Source of the DNA: Blepharisma stoltei
Taxonomy: Eukaryota; Ciliophora; Heterotrichea; Heterotrichida; Blepharismidae
Direction of reading: 5' to 3'
Length of the DNA stretch: 64,000 bases
Assembly: GCA_914767885.1 (NCBI GenBank)
Contig: CAJZBQ010000039.1
Span: 248,001 to 312,000 of the forward strand
Shown one piece after another: positions 45,462-56,394 of this stretch (positions are counted from its first letter, which is position 1; each line of letters starts with the position of its first letter). The notes beneath the pieces were generated by a model. The model was not told the origin of the DNA and did not search any database. It worked only from the letters and a program-made list of their open reading frames with translations. A program made the position numbers and the translations under genes.

Positions 45462-46050
45462 AATTTGTTAGATTTTACTATTATAAAATAAATATTTTGT
45501 TATATGTTAGCATATGAATTATATTGAATTAATGATATAGCTATTAAACATTGTAATTGAAGCCATATATCTTCCCTATGAATCTACATAATCTCTTAAA
45601 AAAAATTTAAACTTTTTTTGCATTTAATGAATTATCTTTGTATAATTAATCTCTAGCTCCTTTCTCGGGCTATCCAAAAATGAAACTTCTCTTTTTCAGG
45701 ATAACATCTCCCGCTTAAGAGCAATATTTTGAAAAATTTTAAATATATAAAATTAACATAATTTTTTCTGACTCAAAGATTCCAATTTGAAAAATCTAAT
45801 TTAATTATTGAAATTTATGTTTAATGATAAAAATTATTGAAAGGTTAATATCATTAGCAAAAGTCTCGTTATAATAGTATTTTATATAAAAGGGCATAAA
45901 ACAATTTTTCCCTCTTAAAGCAGGCTCATTTTTTCCCTCACTCTTAAAAGGAGAGAGTAAGAATGATTAAGTGAACCAAATAATTAGATTGGGCTTTCAA
46001 ACATTTAAAATCATTAGAAAAATGCATTTATAGAAAAAAATTGTTTGCAA
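45462..46050. other. Intergenic region with a degraded class A MITE
   Basis: Divergent region between two coiled-coil genes. 45652-45958 looks like an old class A copy (right end AAAAGGAGAGAGTAAG). The rest is AT-rich spacer. Confidence 0.55.
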
Positions 46051-48540
46051 ATGAACAGAAGATGTGGAACACCTAAAGCTAATTTAAACTCTAGCAATAA
46101 AAAAAGGACTTTTTCTTATCAATTTTATTCATATGATCAGAGGGAAAGTTCAAATAGGCTTAAAAGTGAAGTTGCTGTTATTTCTAAAGAATCATACGAA
46201 GAAAAATTACACCGAGAAATAATAAAAACTCCTAAGAGTGACAAATGATCTGCACACTTCAAAGAGTTAATATCTTACGAAGAGCATGCATGCAAAAAAT
46301 CTTCAAGATTGCTTAATACCCCATTATGTAAGCGAATAGTAAGATTTTACTGCCTCGTGAAGGGTCTAATTAAAATTTTTATATTAATTAGTATAAAAAT
46401 AAAGTCTTAAAACAATAATAATTTTTTTTTAAATAAATTAGATTTAATTATACTAATTAAAAAAAAATTATATAGAAACTTTATTCTCTACCAAGAGGAG
46501 GTGAGTTGGAGAAACGGAAATAATTAAAATAAAATACAACGAGATAAAAAAAAAGAAGCAGAATATTGAGGAGCAGGTCAAATCAGCAAAAAATCGAAAA
46601 AATGAATTAAATTATAGCAAATTTTTAGAAAATGAAAAATCTCTTAAAGAGGATAAATATCAGGAAGTTAAAAACAAAGAAAAATGCATAAAACATCTAG
46701 AAAACGAAATTAAAGAAATTGAAAAAAGGGTTAAAGATAAAATTGAAGCAAATGATAAGCTCTATAAATCCATGAAAATAAACGATTTTGAGTACAGGCA
46801 GCAGTCAGAAAGAGAGCAAGCATTGAAGAATTTAATGATCTGAAAGACCAAGTTGATTAGTCAAATAAATGCAAAGCAAAACCAAATGGCTTTGCTAATA
46901 AACCAAAAGAATTCTTTGATAAAATATTCTGAATACCTATCTGAAGAGAAATCTCGAATTTATAACTCAAAAAAAGATTTCAATTCTGCGCTCCAAAAAG
47001 TTGACAAATCTATTGCTCAGCTAAAATCTTTTAAGGATTCTTTAAGCATTTTAAAAGAAAATATTTCTAATAAAAAGAAATCACTGTCTGATCTCGAAAA
47101 CTCTATAATATTGAAAGAAAAAGAATTGGATTCATTGAATAAAAATTCAGAAATCACATCAAGGGTTGCTATAAAAAGGGAAGAGTATGGCATGCGGCTA
47201 ACTAAATTAAATTGTCAAGATGAAACCATTAAGACATTGGCAGCCCGTGAAGAGCACATTTCAGTTTTAAAAGAAAAAAATTCAAAAATGCAGGAATATT
47301 TAGAAGGTTCCTTCACACGACGACTATTTCATAACGACTATTTTTTTTTTGGCCTATTTTTTTTTTGGCCTATTTTTTTTTGGCCTATTTTTTTTTAGCC
47401 TATTTTTTTTTTGGCCTATTTTTTTTTCACCTATTTTTTTTGGCCTATTTTTTTTTGGCCTATTTTTTTTTTGGCCTATTTTTTTTTGGCCTATTTTTTT
47501 TTTGGCCTATTTTTTTTTTTGGGCTATTTTTTTTTGGGCTATTTTTTTTTGGCCTATTTTTTTTTGGCCTATTTTTTTTTGGCCTATTTTTTTTTTGACC
47601 TATTTTTTTTTGGCCTATTTTTTTTTGGCCTATTTTTTTTTGGCCTATTTTTTTTGGCCTATTTTTTTTGGCCTATTTTTTTTGCCTAGCCTCATTCATG
47701 AAGCTGCTGAGAGGACTACAACCTTATTGAGAAACAGAGACCTTTCCTTACGCGATTAATATTGAGTAAATTAAGTTAAAAACTCCCTAATTAAACCTAA
47801 AATTCTCGAAATTTTAAAAGCAATGAATTAGCATTCATGGAGTAAGAAATCTGTTAAGGGTGCATTTTTTGTTGGTTAAATCGTTTTAAAACACATTAAA
47901 AATTAGATTAAAACAATTAGTATGGAATTATGCCCAAATATTAGTAAAAAATAGTTAAAAAATTGTCAAAAAAAAGGCCAAAAAAATAGGCCAAAAAAAA
48001 ATAGGCCAAAAAAAAATAGGCCAAAAAAAAATAGGCCAAAAAAAAATAGGCCAAAAAAAATAGGCCAAAAAAAAATAGGCCAAAAAAAAATAGGCCAAAA
48101 AAAAATAGGCCAAAAAAAAATAGGCCAAAAAAAAATAGGCCAAAAAAAAATAGGCCAAAAAAAAATAGGCCAAAAAAAAATAGGCCAAAAAAAAAAGGCC
48201 AAAAAAAAATAGGCCAAAAATAAATAGGCCAAAAATAAATAGGCCAAAAAAAAATAGGCCAAAAAAAAATAATCGTTATGAAATAGTCGTCGTGTGAAGA
48301 TACGATTTAGAAGATTTAGAGAATAAAATAAAGCTGAGCACGGAAATTATTAGACTTAAGAATGACGCAATCGAACATTTTGAAATAAGACAAGCGAATG
48401 TAGAGCTTCATAAAGAGTTTAATCGGAAACGGAAAGAAAGAGAATTGGATTTGATTGATTATATGAAGAGAAATGCGGAAGCTAAAGAAGAAGAGTTGAC
48501 AAGAAAAGAAGTTTCTGTTAGAAAACTCAGCCACCAGTAG
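46051..48540 (+). CDS. Coiled-coil protein split by a satellite foldback
   Basis: ATG at 46051 (MNRRCGTPKANLNSSNKKR). After IESs at 46314-46488 and 47301-48307 are removed the frame runs to TAG 48538-48540; the second junction is QEYL|EDLENKIKLSTEI. Long Lys/Glu-rich coiled coil from about residue 90 onward, with no globular domain. UGA gives Trp at KSDKW and MIWKTK. Resembles generic SMC-like or cytoskeletal coiled coils; function not assignable. Confidence 0.8.
46314..46488. other. IES, about 175 bp
   Basis: Between TA at 46314 and 46489. The terminal regions TACCCCATTATG and CCAAGAGGAGGTGAG suggest a degraded class A MITE. An alternative right end near 46507 lacks TA, so the boundary is tentative. 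Confidence 0.6.
47301..48307. mobile_element. Foldback IES with TTTTTTTTGGCCTA satellite arms
   Basis: 1,007 bp. It starts CTTCACACGACGACTATTTC and ends with the reverse complement. Arms 47340-47690 and 47960-48275 are about 24 and 21 copies of a 14-15 bp unit in opposite orientation. A unique centre of about 270 bp lies between. Flanked by ATTTAGAAG at 47298-47306 and 48305-48313, a 9-bp duplication containing TA. Confidence 0.9.
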
Positions 48541-48653
48541 TGGCATGAATTAATTAGTATTTTGCAGTTTTATCTTAATTTTTTTTATATCTAAATTTTA
48601 ATAAAGGCTGATTAACTGTATTGAGGTTAATTTATTTATATTTGCTGTGTGTA

Positions 48654-49598
48654 TTAATATTTAGAAATCAGTCTTTTTGTATATTCGTATACAGACCATG
48701 ACACAGCAGCCCCTGGCAAGAAAAACAGCATCCTCGGAACTATCCCTTTAACAAATCCTAATGCTCCATCTTCTAAATATATAAGTTTAGCTGTATCATA
48801 TATACTCTTATACCTCAGTTTTCTCTTATCTTTTTTATCCATCCCAAAACCCTTATTTTTATATAGTGGACTTTCTTCATTTTGTGTTTGCAGCCTAGTT
48901 TTAATGACATCAAGGGGTGTTGTAAGCCCAGCTGCAAGAGCTGAAGAAATCCCAGCACAGCTAAAATATCCAAGCATCGTTACCTTCCCATCACTAAAAA
49001 AATGAGATTTCAAGTTTTCATAAAACGTCATAAAAAGTGCTGCATTTGGCCAATTCATAAGCTATATGTATTTTACAATGGTAATAAGCAAACTTCTATA
49101 TAATGAAAAAAAGCCTTCAGTTTTAATTATTTCAAGCATCATTTTAAAAGGCCCTTTAATTCTATTCAGCTGGACTCTTTGTTTAACTACATCCATAGGA
49201 TTTAAAATGATATCGTGAGATGTAGATGCTAAGGCTCCAGTTATGGCGGTTGACCACAAGTAATATTGACTGTTTGATTGAATATCAAAATGTGACTTTG
49301 AAAATTCATAGATAGAAAAATATGCTGCATGGGCTGGAACACAGCCACAGATTACTGTTGAAACTCCATGCCACATACGAAGGATACCTTCTTTTCGGAC
49401 AAGCTTAGCAGTATCTGAAAATGTAATCATCTTCGTTGATTCTGCCTGGGCAAATGTCTATGTTAATGGTACCTTGATTGTATCGAAAGGAAAAGAAATA
49501 GAGTGCTCAACAACTCCTGCACAGGAGCCACAAATCATGTGCTTTCAGAAGAGCAGGTTGTGTGTGTTTTCTTCCCAATCCAGCAATTCCTCTTCCAT
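48654..49598 (-). CDS. Mitoferrin-like mitochondrial carrier (SLC25)
   Basis: ATG at 49598, 304 residues after removal of 15-nt introns at 49458-49472 and 49062-49076. Three carrier repeats with signatures FPFDTIK, NPMDVVKQR and TPLDVIKTR. PAHAAYFSIYEF and SLYRSLLITILMNWPNAALFMTFYE resemble mitoferrin/Mrs3-Mrs4 (FYRSYTTQLTMNIPFQ), so iron import into the matrix is the best guess. Both introns carry in-frame TAG at their 3' ends, so unspliced message would be truncated. Confidence 0.85.
49062..49076 (-). other. 15-nt intron
   Basis: GTAAAATACATATAG on the minus strand. Splicing gives LLITI|LMNWPNAALF. Confidence 0.9.
49458..49472 (-). other. 15-nt intron
   Basis: GTACCATTAACATAG on the minus strand. 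Splicing gives FPFDTIK|TFAQAES, right at the first carrier signature. Confidence 0.9.
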
Positions 49599-50064
49599 TT
49601 TAGGGCCAGATTTAATAAACTTCTAAAAATGCACAAGAAATCGCAACTCTCTGGTCATAAAAAAATGTAAATTCATAATTTAGAATCCATATAAAATTTA
49701 AGCTTCATATGCAGTTTTGGCTTATTTAAAATTGAAATCTGATGAAATAAATAGATTTGATGATCATAAAAAATTATTTTATTACTATGAAGTTAGTAAA
49801 GTCAAACAGGATGCTAATTTTAACCTATCATAATTAGAAAAAGAAGAAGGCAATTTAATTTTCCATATCTCTAATCGTTAGAAAAATTATATTTTTTAAA
49901 TATTTTGTTTCATCAATTTTTTCATATGAAATCAAGCTGTACCGCTATAAAGTAGCAAAATTTACCAAAATTTGCTTATATACTCATTTGATTGCTGCAA
50001 TATTTCATTTCAAAAGATATAAAAAACATTAAATAAACGTTTCATAATTTTAATAAAGATATTA
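49599..50064. other. AT-rich divergent intergenic region
   Basis: 466 bp. No frame or repeat recognised; presumably both promoters. Confidence 0.5.
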
Positions 50065-50699
50065 ATGGGTTGCTGCCAGGCAGGCATTCAAGAGCTCGAG
50101 TTAGCATTTGGAAAAGAAGCCAATCCTTCAAAGAACTCTGTGTTTTCATTAAATGCTCAAATGGGTGATGATAAAGAAGATATTGTTATAACTGAAGCTA
50201 ATCTTTTTTGTGATGACAGAGATGAGGTAGTCACCTTCAGAACTCATAGAAATGATATTGATCCTTTTAATAGAGAAGAATTAGAAGAAGCGGCACGCTC
50301 TGTTAGTGCTCATGCTATTTTTAAGCTGATGGAAAGGAAAAAGGAAGAAAAAAGAATGCAGAAATTAAAGACAATCAAGTTTGATACTGCATCTATTATA
50401 CAGTCAGCGTTTTTATCAAAAATCACTAACCCTTCTATGAGCAAGCTACCATTAGAAAAATCTAGAATCCCACCCTTTGAAATGAGAAAAAAATTATTTT
50501 TATAAAATATTTTGATATATGATAATAATTATTATGATTAAATCTCTAAATAACTCTCTTAAATTTAAAGCAGCTTGAACTTTATAATAAAAATTTTCTA
50601 CATTGAACTTTTAAAAATAAATGAAATTATTAATTACTTGAAAGGCAGTAGATAAAATAATTTTGCGCACACAAATGAAAGAAGAGTAAAGAAAAATAA
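50065..50699 (+). CDS. Small lipid-anchored (MGCC) protein
   Basis: Begins MGCCQAGIQELELAFG: Gly2 plus Cys3/Cys4 is a strong dual N-myristoylation/palmitoylation signal, so membrane anchoring is likely. The body of about 120 residues is acidic then basic and unrecognised. An IES (50427-50686) interrupts the end; removal gives FLSKIT|KEK and TAA at 50697-50699. Reading through the MITE instead would add a spurious tail of about 25 residues. Confidence 0.75.
50427..50686. mobile_element. Class A MITE as IES at a gene's 3' end
   Basis: 260 bp, TA-bounded. CTACCATTAGAAAAATC at its left matches the class A subterminus ACCATTAGAAAAATCGC; right end GAAAGAAGAGTAA. Confidence 0.8.
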
Positions 50700-50856
50700 T
50701 CAAATTTTTACAGTATTAGTTATAAAAATAATTTTTATGATTATTTAGACTTTTTATTATTGAGCCATATATTATATGCTCAATTATTTTAAATTTTCCT
50801 TGAAATCCGGTATCATTAATTTAAGAGAAAAAAAATTATTTATGAAACTTTTAATT

Positions 50857-51467
50857 CAAGATTAAGATTAAGATTACGTTGGGTATTTTAAGTCCCTACT
50901 TCGTCCGAGGAAGCATTCTACGGTTTCCCGTATGGTGGCAGAGCGTTCAACAAGCCCGGGCCGAAACCCCCGGTTTCTCGGTAGAGGTGAAGGTCAAGGG
51001 ACGTGTCATACCGTCTTTGCTGACCGCCTCCATTTCCAACTTGGATCGTCGCCTAAGTTTACGCCAACACTGCCGCATCGTCCGCAGATCTGCCCATTGA
51101 AGGGCACCTTTTAACTGGAGAGACTCCCGTTTAGATGTCTAACTCGCCTTCCCCTCTTTTCCGATCATCCCGAGAAAGAACTCAACATCTTTCGCCATTC
51201 GGGGCGAGCCACAAAAGCAGCTTAGGCAGGTAAGTCGCCCTGCCTCATTTCGGCACTCACTGGGCTGAGCGCTGTTGGCAAAAAGAAGTCACGAGTAACT
51301 GCCCATGGGGTTCGGTCACAAAACAGCGGTCTTTGTGCTTAGACCTCTCGCTTCGAGGTCCCAAACATTGCTGGGCCAACTCCTGGCTCCAAAAACCATG
51401 CCCGGATATACATGGGTAACCACCACTGAGAGGGTGGGTCGGTCGCCATACGCCATTCTATGTATAT
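50857..51467 (-). mobile_element. SINE-like element, family C, intergenic
   Basis: 611 bp, GC-rich, perfect 12-bp duplication AAACTTTTAATT (50845-50856, 51468-51479). The 3' tail is a TTAATC hexamer repeat, head TAGAATGGCGTATGGCGACC, core CCGAGAAACCGGGGGTTTCGG near 50970. About the same length as the copy at 14720. Confidence 0.9.
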
Positions 51468-51609
51468 AAACTTTTAATTTAAACACCTATAAACTAAAAA
51501 AAAATTTACATCCCTTTAATATCGCAGACAAAGCTATTAAAAGTTTAAGCTTTATTTACATCACCCTTTAATTTTAATAGATATACTAATATTGTGAAAA
51601 ATAGTCTAT

Positions 51610-53311
51610 TTAATCCTTATTTAATTCTTTTTCAAAGTGATTATAATCGTTTAGAGGCTGCTTTTCTTGTCTGATCCTCTTCAAATCTTCTTTTACTAAA
51701 AATATGCTAACTGTTCCTATCAAAAGTCCAATAATGCAAATAATGCAGGATGCAATTGGTTGATTATTTAATAAATAGGCGATTCCAACTTCCAAAATCC
51801 CGAAAATTGTGCCTCCACAATTCAATAAGCCTCCAGCCATAGCTTCCCCAATCGGAAATGTGAGCTCACATCCAAGCTCATAAGAAATAGGAAGCATTGG
51901 CATTAATAAAAATCCCACTAGACAGATAGAAATTGCAGTAATTGCGATAGAGCCAATCGGAAGTGTCAAAGTGAATATTCCAAAAGCTATAATTGACAAA
52001 CAGCCTATTATTAAGCAAAAAAGCTTAAATTTTAACATCTTTGTAACAATTTTGGAAGCAATTGCATCACCAATTAAACCAAATGTTATACTTAGTGCTG
52101 CAAATAAACTTACAGCTGCTGAAGAAAACCCATAAGGTTTTCCAATAAGCTCAATAATTGTAGCTAAAGTGTTTTGTGTCCCAATACCTGCTGAAAAATA
52201 AATAAGCAGTAATAAATAATTTTTATTTTTTACTCTACCCTCTCTGAAGAAAAAATCTTTATGTCCTTATGGATTGATAATTATTTATAAATTATTATAG
52301 GAAATTTCAATTCATAAGTATTTGAATCCTATTTTCATTCTTCAAAATGGCTTATTTTGTAGAAGAAATACGATAATGGTTGTATTAATCCATAATAATG
52401 CTTTCCTTGTGTATAGTTTTGTATAGTATAATTTAAAAAATAGATATTTTATAATAAAATTGTCTGAAATTTGTGAGACGTCATTAATAATTTATTGTTT
52501 TTAATATATCAAATTCTATATTAAATACATTTGATATGCACACCAGTGTGGGAATTATTTTCCAAATATATTCAAGTGGGAGTTAGCAAAATTGGCAAGG
52601 ACTGCCTAAAGTCGACTCTTTCAACCTCTGCAGAACTGCTGGGCGGAGTTTTTGGCTTCGCTCTAAAACAGAAAACTACTAAAATAAAAGAAATTGTTGA
52701 TAAAATGGCTTCTATCAGCATTAAATTTCCGATTTCAGTTTTAGATTCATTCAGCACAAAGATCCCTGGCAACGCAAAGCCTACAATAATTCCTAATGGG
52801 TTTGAAACTAATCCAATAGTGGTTGACATTGTTCTCTATATAACTAATACAGCCTCAGGCCTAAATCAATATGCCGATAATTTTGATGGAGCTGTTAGGA
52901 GAAAAGGCTGAGCCATACCTACAAAGACACTCCCAGTGAAAATATATCAGAAATTATCATAAGCGCCTATACGAATCCATGCCCCGATTGTATTTAAAAT
53001 AGCCCCAATTGTTATCTATGTGAAAAATACACCAAACCTCAGTCCATACTTATCAAGAGCATAATTAGAAGGAAAAACTAAAATCGGATATATAAACATA
53101 GATAATAAAGCACACATCTCAACTCAAAACTCATCAACTCCATAAGTCTATTAGTAAGAATTACTTTATGAGTTTCAGTTGTGATTGGAGAAAAGGTTAT
53201 TCAAAGCATTGAATTCATAGCATTTTCAAAGCAATAGACTAATAGGATGACCCATCTATATCTAAATTCTTTGTATTCAGTTGATTCGGGGATCATTGAA
53301 AATTCACCCAT
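51610..53311 (-). CDS. FLVCR/DIRC2-type MFS transporter
   Basis: ATG at 53311 (MGEFSMIPESTEYKEFRYRW). Introns of 17 nt (53148-53164), 15 nt (53016-53030) and 15 nt (52836-52850) and an IES (52231-52583) must be removed. The product of about 435 residues has 12 hydrophobic segments. Features of the FLVCR branch of the major facilitator superfamily: RYRWVILLVYCFENAMNSMLW near the N-terminus, DKYGLRFG between TM2 and TM3, and PISYELGCELTFPIGEAMAGGLL in the C-half. Relatives carry haem, choline or related solutes; substrate here unknown. Confidence 0.85.
52231..52583. mobile_element. MITE-like IES in the MFS gene
   Basis: 353 bp, left TACTCTACCCTCTCTGAAG, right AAGTGGGAGTTA. Excision gives LPILL|KNKNYLLLL at the central loop. 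Confidence 0.85.
52836..52850 (-). other. 15-nt intron
   Basis: GTATTAGTTATATAG on the minus strand. Splicing gives RPEA|RTMSTTIG. Confidence 0.88.
53016..53030 (-). other. 15-nt intron
   Basis: GTATTTTTCACATAG on the minus strand. Splicing gives GLRFG|ITIGAIL. Confidence 0.88.
53148..53164 (-). other. 17-nt intron
   Basis: GTAATTCTTACTAATAG on the minus strand. Splicing gives TETHK|TYGVDEFW. Longer than the other introns seen here. Confidence 0.75.
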
Positions 53312-53558
53312 TTTTGCTTTATTTCTGAATTAATAAATCAATATTTCAACAATGAGGCTTAATATTAATTAATGTTAATTAGCTAGATTATTTAAGAATT
53401 TATTTAATTTATCGTGACTTTAGATGCTAATAATTTATTTTGAAAACCTTTTTAGCTGATTTAAATGCCAATATTAATGAAATAAATCTAACATTTAAAT
53501 AAAAATTTTTTTAGAGTAACTCCTAATGATGACTTAATATTTTAACTTCTAAAGAAAA

Positions 53559-54836
53559 ATGAAAGGTAAAAAAACTGCTATATCAGCAGATCTTCCAAAT
53601 TACTTTACAGCTTCTTTGTACTCAGTATTTAACCCTCAACAAAAGAATACTTCATCTTCCAAACGACTAGGTTTGGGTAGATTATTAAAGACAGGCGTTA
53701 GCCATATTGGTGACACAGTCACCAAAGACCTCCCGTACGGAAGTTTCATCCACTTTTTGACTCCAAGCAAGAGGTCTAACCCTTAATAATTGGTGCAACT
53801 TCCGGTATCTTATGTCTCCTTTTGCCTTGCGGCTTCAGTCTTGAGTGCTTATGAATTTCTGCGGCCCTGCTACAGGCGATTGGAGTAGCTTGATTCCAAG
53901 GATCAACTGGAGTCTGTCGGATACCAAAGTGCCTTCCTTCGACAGCTACAGGAAAAGAATATTCCCTCTGCCGAAAGCCCCAGTTTCTCGGTAGAGGAAT
54001 GCCCATGGTTCATCGGATCCAAAATGACGTTGTTGAGCACCTCCATTTCCATCGAAAGGAAAGCGGCCAAAACCTACCCGGATACACATCTCTTGAGCCT
54101 GCACTGATTCTCAGCTCGGAACCCGTCCCAGTTTGCCATAGCCATAAAGTCTGGACTGTTACACCGAGGGTAGGTTGACACGTGTCTCCATTTTAATGTA
54201 TATAATCGATTAGGCACCACTCAAAAAAATGACGTTTGTATCGAATCACCTGACGAATTCCACCTTCCCTCATCAAGGATAAGAGCTCCTGAGTCCTGCA
54301 TATCTATGACAAAAATTCCAAGCAGAAGAGGCAGCTCAATTCCATTCCAAACATTCTATGACCAAACCTACATGCACAGCTCAATTGATCTCCATTCAGT
54401 TAAACCAAGCGTATCTATTGATATGTCTTCTATAAAGAAATCTCCCCCAAAAACAAAAATCGATTTTTATAAGAGATTCCAAAATCATATGAATTCTCAA
54501 GGATTTGGGAAATATAAAGGAATTTATTCTTATAGAGCAGATCAGCCTCATTTCTTGAGAGTTGACTCAAATTCTGAGTCAGCGTTGAGATCGACAATGT
54601 ATAATGGTTTTCAAAAGAAAAAGCCTATACAGTATGTTATAAAAAATAATGAAGACTTTAAAGTTGACGAAGGGTTGATTAGCTTGAATAATAAAATCAA
54701 AATGCATATTGAAAAGCAGGAAAGCCATTTTATAAAAAATTATAAAAAAGCGACAAGGCATCAGAGGTCTAGAAGCATGGAATCGCTACTGTTTGCAACT
54801 AGCCAATCTCCAATAAGAGCGAAAGCTGGTAATTAG
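53559..54836 (+). CDS. Unknown basic protein
   Basis: ATG at 53559 (MKGKKTAISADLPNYFTASLYSVF). A 543-bp IES is removed to give SSKRL|GTTQKNDVCIESPDEFHLP, and the frame ends at TAG 54834-54836. About 244 residues, basic, Ser- and Lys-rich, probably disordered, with no domain recognised. Confidence 0.7.
53668..54210 (-). mobile_element. SINE-like IES, family E
   Basis: 543 bp, nearly the same length as the 17378 copy and closely similar to it along its whole length, including the GAAATTTCTGCGGC region and the core hairpin near 53985. Short flanking repeat CGACTAGG/CGATTAGG with the excision TA. Confidence 0.88.
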
Positions 54837-55072
54837 AAGAAAGTCGAAAATTTAGTACTTTTATTCTGCATTTTGCAATTATTTAAAAATAATAGCGTAG
54901 TTAAGATTAATTTTACAAAAATAAATTAATAGAAGGAAAAACAGTAAATTCTGTCTGCCTCCTAAAATTATCAAAAATAAATTTCGAAAATATTATTTTT
55001 TTAAGCCTTGTTAGCCTTCTAAAGCAATTCAATAGCTTTAACTTGCCTAAAAATTCTTTTATTAACTCCCTC

Positions 55073-55369
55073 CCCCTCTCCGTGAATGAATAAAAAAATT
55101 TTGTTCATTCACGGAGGGAGGTTAATTTTTTTTTTTTTTAAAAAATTTATATAGAAATTTTATAGAAATTTTTTTTTTCGAAATTTAAAAAAATCCTAAT
55201 TTGCAAAAATTGGAAAAGCAAATATATAAAATTTATGTTTTAAAAAGCAATTTGTTTAAAATTAAACAGAATTAGCTCTAGATTTCATTATACTAATTAT
55301 CACTTATATATCAAATTTTTTTTCCATAAAAAAATTTTTGTTCACTCACGGCCACTCACGGAGGGGGAG
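55073..55369. mobile_element. Class A MITE, intergenic
   Basis: 297 bp with TTAACTCCCTCCCCCTC at the left and GGAGGGGGAGTAA at the right, upstream of the carrier gene. The right end shows a partial duplication of GCCACTCACGG. Confidence 0.88.
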
Positions 55370-55463
55370 TAAGGATTTCGCGATTTTCAGATTATTTTAT
55401 ATTGCAAATTTTCATTGCATATCATAAAATCATAAAAGGCCAAAATCCTCCATTGGTTAATAA

Positions 55464-56357
55464 ATGTCAGGAGATAAGAAGCCAAGCATCGTAAAAAATT
55501 ACATCATCGGAGGTGCAGCTGGTATGATTGCTACAACCATTATCCAGCCTATCGATTTCGTTAAGGTCCAACTCCAAATCAAAGGAGAGGGTGTTAAAGG
55601 TGCAAGGCCTAATCCTTTCACTATTCTGAAACAAACCATCTCAGAATTCGGTGTTAAAAGATTATACACTGGCCTAGACTCTGCTTTGCTAAGACAAGCT
55701 ACTTACACCACTACAAGAATGGGTACTTACAAGTCTTTGATGGACTGGGGTGCTGAATTCAACAAAGGAGCTGTCCCAGCCTGGCAAAAGGCAGGATACT
55801 CTCTTTTTGCAGGAGGCTTTGCAGCTCTAATTGGTAACCCTGCTGATTTAGCTTTGATTAGAATGCAGAGTGACCATACTCTTCCTGAAGCCCAAAGAAG
55901 ACATTACACTGGAGTTGTCAACGCAATTACCAGAATTATCAAAGAAGAAGGATTTTTCAGCTTGTGGAGAGGCTCAACCCCTACAATCTACAGAGCAATG
56001 GCCATTAACCTTGGTATGTTAGGCCCATATGACCAGGCTAAAGAACTTCTTACTAAGTCTTTTGGTGAATTCAATGGAATCAGAGTGGCCTCATCATTGA
56101 TTGCAGCATTCTTTGCCTGCGTGCTTTCTCTGCCATTTGATAACGTGAAGACTAAATTCCAAAGAATGGCGAAGAAGCCAGACGGTACTTATCCTTATAA
56201 GAGCTTTATGGACTGCTTTATGAGGTCATTGAAGAATGAAGGTTTCTTAGGATACTACGTTGGATTCAGCACATATGTGGTTCGTATTGCTCCTCATGTA
56301 ATCATCACACTACTGACTGTTGACTTCTTAACCTCTATTTTTAATAAGCCTAAGTAA
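55464..56357 (+). CDS. Mitochondrial 2-oxoglutarate/malate-type carrier
   Basis: 297 residues, no IES or intron. Three repeats with QPIDFVKVQLQ, NPADLALIRMQSD and LPFDNVKTKFQRM. GGAAGMIATTIIQP, GLDSALLRQATYTTTRMGTY and WRGSTPTIYRAMAINLGMLGPYDQAKE match the oxoglutarate carrier branch (SLC25A11), which exchanges oxoglutarate and malate across the inner membrane. Codons are noticeably GC-richer than in neighbours and avoid UGA, consistent with high expression. Confidence 0.92.
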   Translation: MSGDKKPSIVKNYIIGGAAGMIATTIIQPIDFVKVQLQIKGEGVKGARPNPFTILKQTISEFGVKRLYTGLDSALLRQATYTTTRMGTYKSLMDWGAEFNKGAVPAWQKAGYSLFAGGFAALIGNPADLALIRMQSDHTLPEAQRRHYTGVVNAITRIIKEEGFFSLWRGSTPTIYRAMAINLGMLGPYDQAKELLTKSFGEFNGIRVASSLIAAFFACVLSLPFDNVKTKFQRMAKKPDGTYPYKSFMDCFMRSLKNEGFLGYYVGFSTYVVRIAPHVIITLLTVDFLTSIFNKPK

Positions 56358-56394
56358 AAATTTCAGTTAGCATAATTTGTCTAAAGATTACAAA

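Noticed and set aside
47349-48262. Open frames of Phe/Gly/Leu/Tyr repeats on both strands
   Set aside because: They are translations of the TTTTTTTTGGCCTA satellite, open in several frames at once because the unit contains no stop.
47340-48275. CRISPR-like array
   Set aside because: Units are head-to-tail without spacers, and the genome is eukaryotic.
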